Source of the DNA: Bacteroidales bacterium
Lineage (GTDB): Bacteria > Bacteroidota > Bacteroidia > Bacteroidales > P3
Assembly (NCBI GenBank): GCA_031274555.1
Contig: JAISPZ010000098.1
Coordinates: 1 to 64,000 of the forward strand
Reading direction: 5' to 3'
DNA length: 64,000 bases
Below, one piece after another: positions 63,847 to 64,000 of the stretch. The stretch's first letter is position 1. The number at the start of each line of letters is the position of its first letter. Under the pieces are notes generated by a model that worked only from the letters and a program-made list of their open reading frames with translations, did no database searches and was not told where the DNA came from. The position numbers and the translations under genes were made by a program.

Positions 63847-64000
63847 ATGGATAAATACAACGAATATAAAGGGCTTCAACTTACCCGGATTAGCGAGGAA
63901 GTGCGAAAATTTTGGGAAGAAAACGGCATTTTTGAAAAAAGTTTGAAGCAGCGAAAAGGCAAAACACCTTACGTCTTTTACGAAGGACCGCCATCTGCTA
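63847..64000 (+). CDS. ileS: Isoleucyl-tRNA synthetase (N-terminal end, cut by window edge)
   Basis: The first 51 codons (MDKYNEYKGLQLTRISEEV, then KFWEENGIFEKSL) and FYEGPPSA at the edge. The (F/Y)-Y-E-GPPSANG block precedes the HIGH motif in IleS of the Bacteroidota type, and the N-terminus fits that enzyme. The rest of the gene lies beyond the window. Start at ATG 63847 is the first in frame. Confidence 0.9.
   Translation, partial: MDKYNEYKGLQLTRISEEVRKFWEENGIFEKSLKQRKGKTPYVFYEGPPSA

Noticed and set aside
63682..63879. Minus-strand hydrophobic 65-residue ORF
   Set aside because: Spans the inverted-repeat element and the ileS start; no family features.

Overview
The window comes from a Bacteroidota genome, most likely an uncultured Bacteroidales. 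Four things point there: repeated TAnnTTTG -7 promoter elements, two large exported proteins with type IX secretion (T9SS) C-terminal sorting domains, a TonB-dependent receptor with a carboxypeptidase-like N-terminal domain, and tRNA/ribosomal neighbours without strong Shine-Dalgarno sites. The standard genetic code fits all genes. Genes are closely packed, but many gaps hold short-period repeats.

Layout. 0-9 kb: partial cysS, ruvX, a peptide deformylase fused in frame to a TPR protein, an outer-membrane beta-barrel protein, and a RibF-like FAD synthetase with a shortened kinase domain. 9.3-27.4 kb: a cell-surface cassette made of a 5,056-residue T9SS adhesin-like protein with about 51 domains, a beta-barrel protein, and a PD40/OmpA peptidoglycan-binding protein. 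27.5-35.5 kb: mtaB, a ketoacyl synthase, tRNA-Glu, rpsT, aroC and a P-type Ca2+ ATPase. 35.5-47.3 kb: a surface-polysaccharide locus (nucleotide-sugar dehydrogenase, glycosyltransferases, EpsG-type polymerase, flippase, initiating sugar transferase). An AAA/DUF4143 ATPase with a 22-bp repeat array sits inside it, after a truncated O-antigen polymerase. A LuxC-type reductase follows. 47.3-53.6 kb: a transketolase N-terminal subunit, miaA, a graveyard of HU-like, CD-NTase-like and IS3 fragments around an intact-looking restriction-modification pair, then aroK. 53.6-59.2 kb: exported proteins, including a secreted phage-tail-collar protein next to a PKD-rich T9SS protein. 59.2-64 kb: transposase debris, a TonB receptor with its partner, rpmB and the start of ileS.

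Four themes recur. (1) The giant adhesin carries a nine-domain super-module that was copied twice, giving three in a row. (2) Short tandem duplications lie inside conserved genes or at their 5' ends: aroC, the Ca2+ ATPase, a signal peptide and two gene starts. (3) Intergenic fold-back repeats built from ATTACGA/ATTGACA heptamers sit directly after stop codons and have extended the C-terminus of MtaB. (4) TAACTTTG or TACCTTTG lies 4-7 nt upstream of five start codons, which predicts leaderless transcripts. All functional names rest on reading motifs by eye; no database search was possible.
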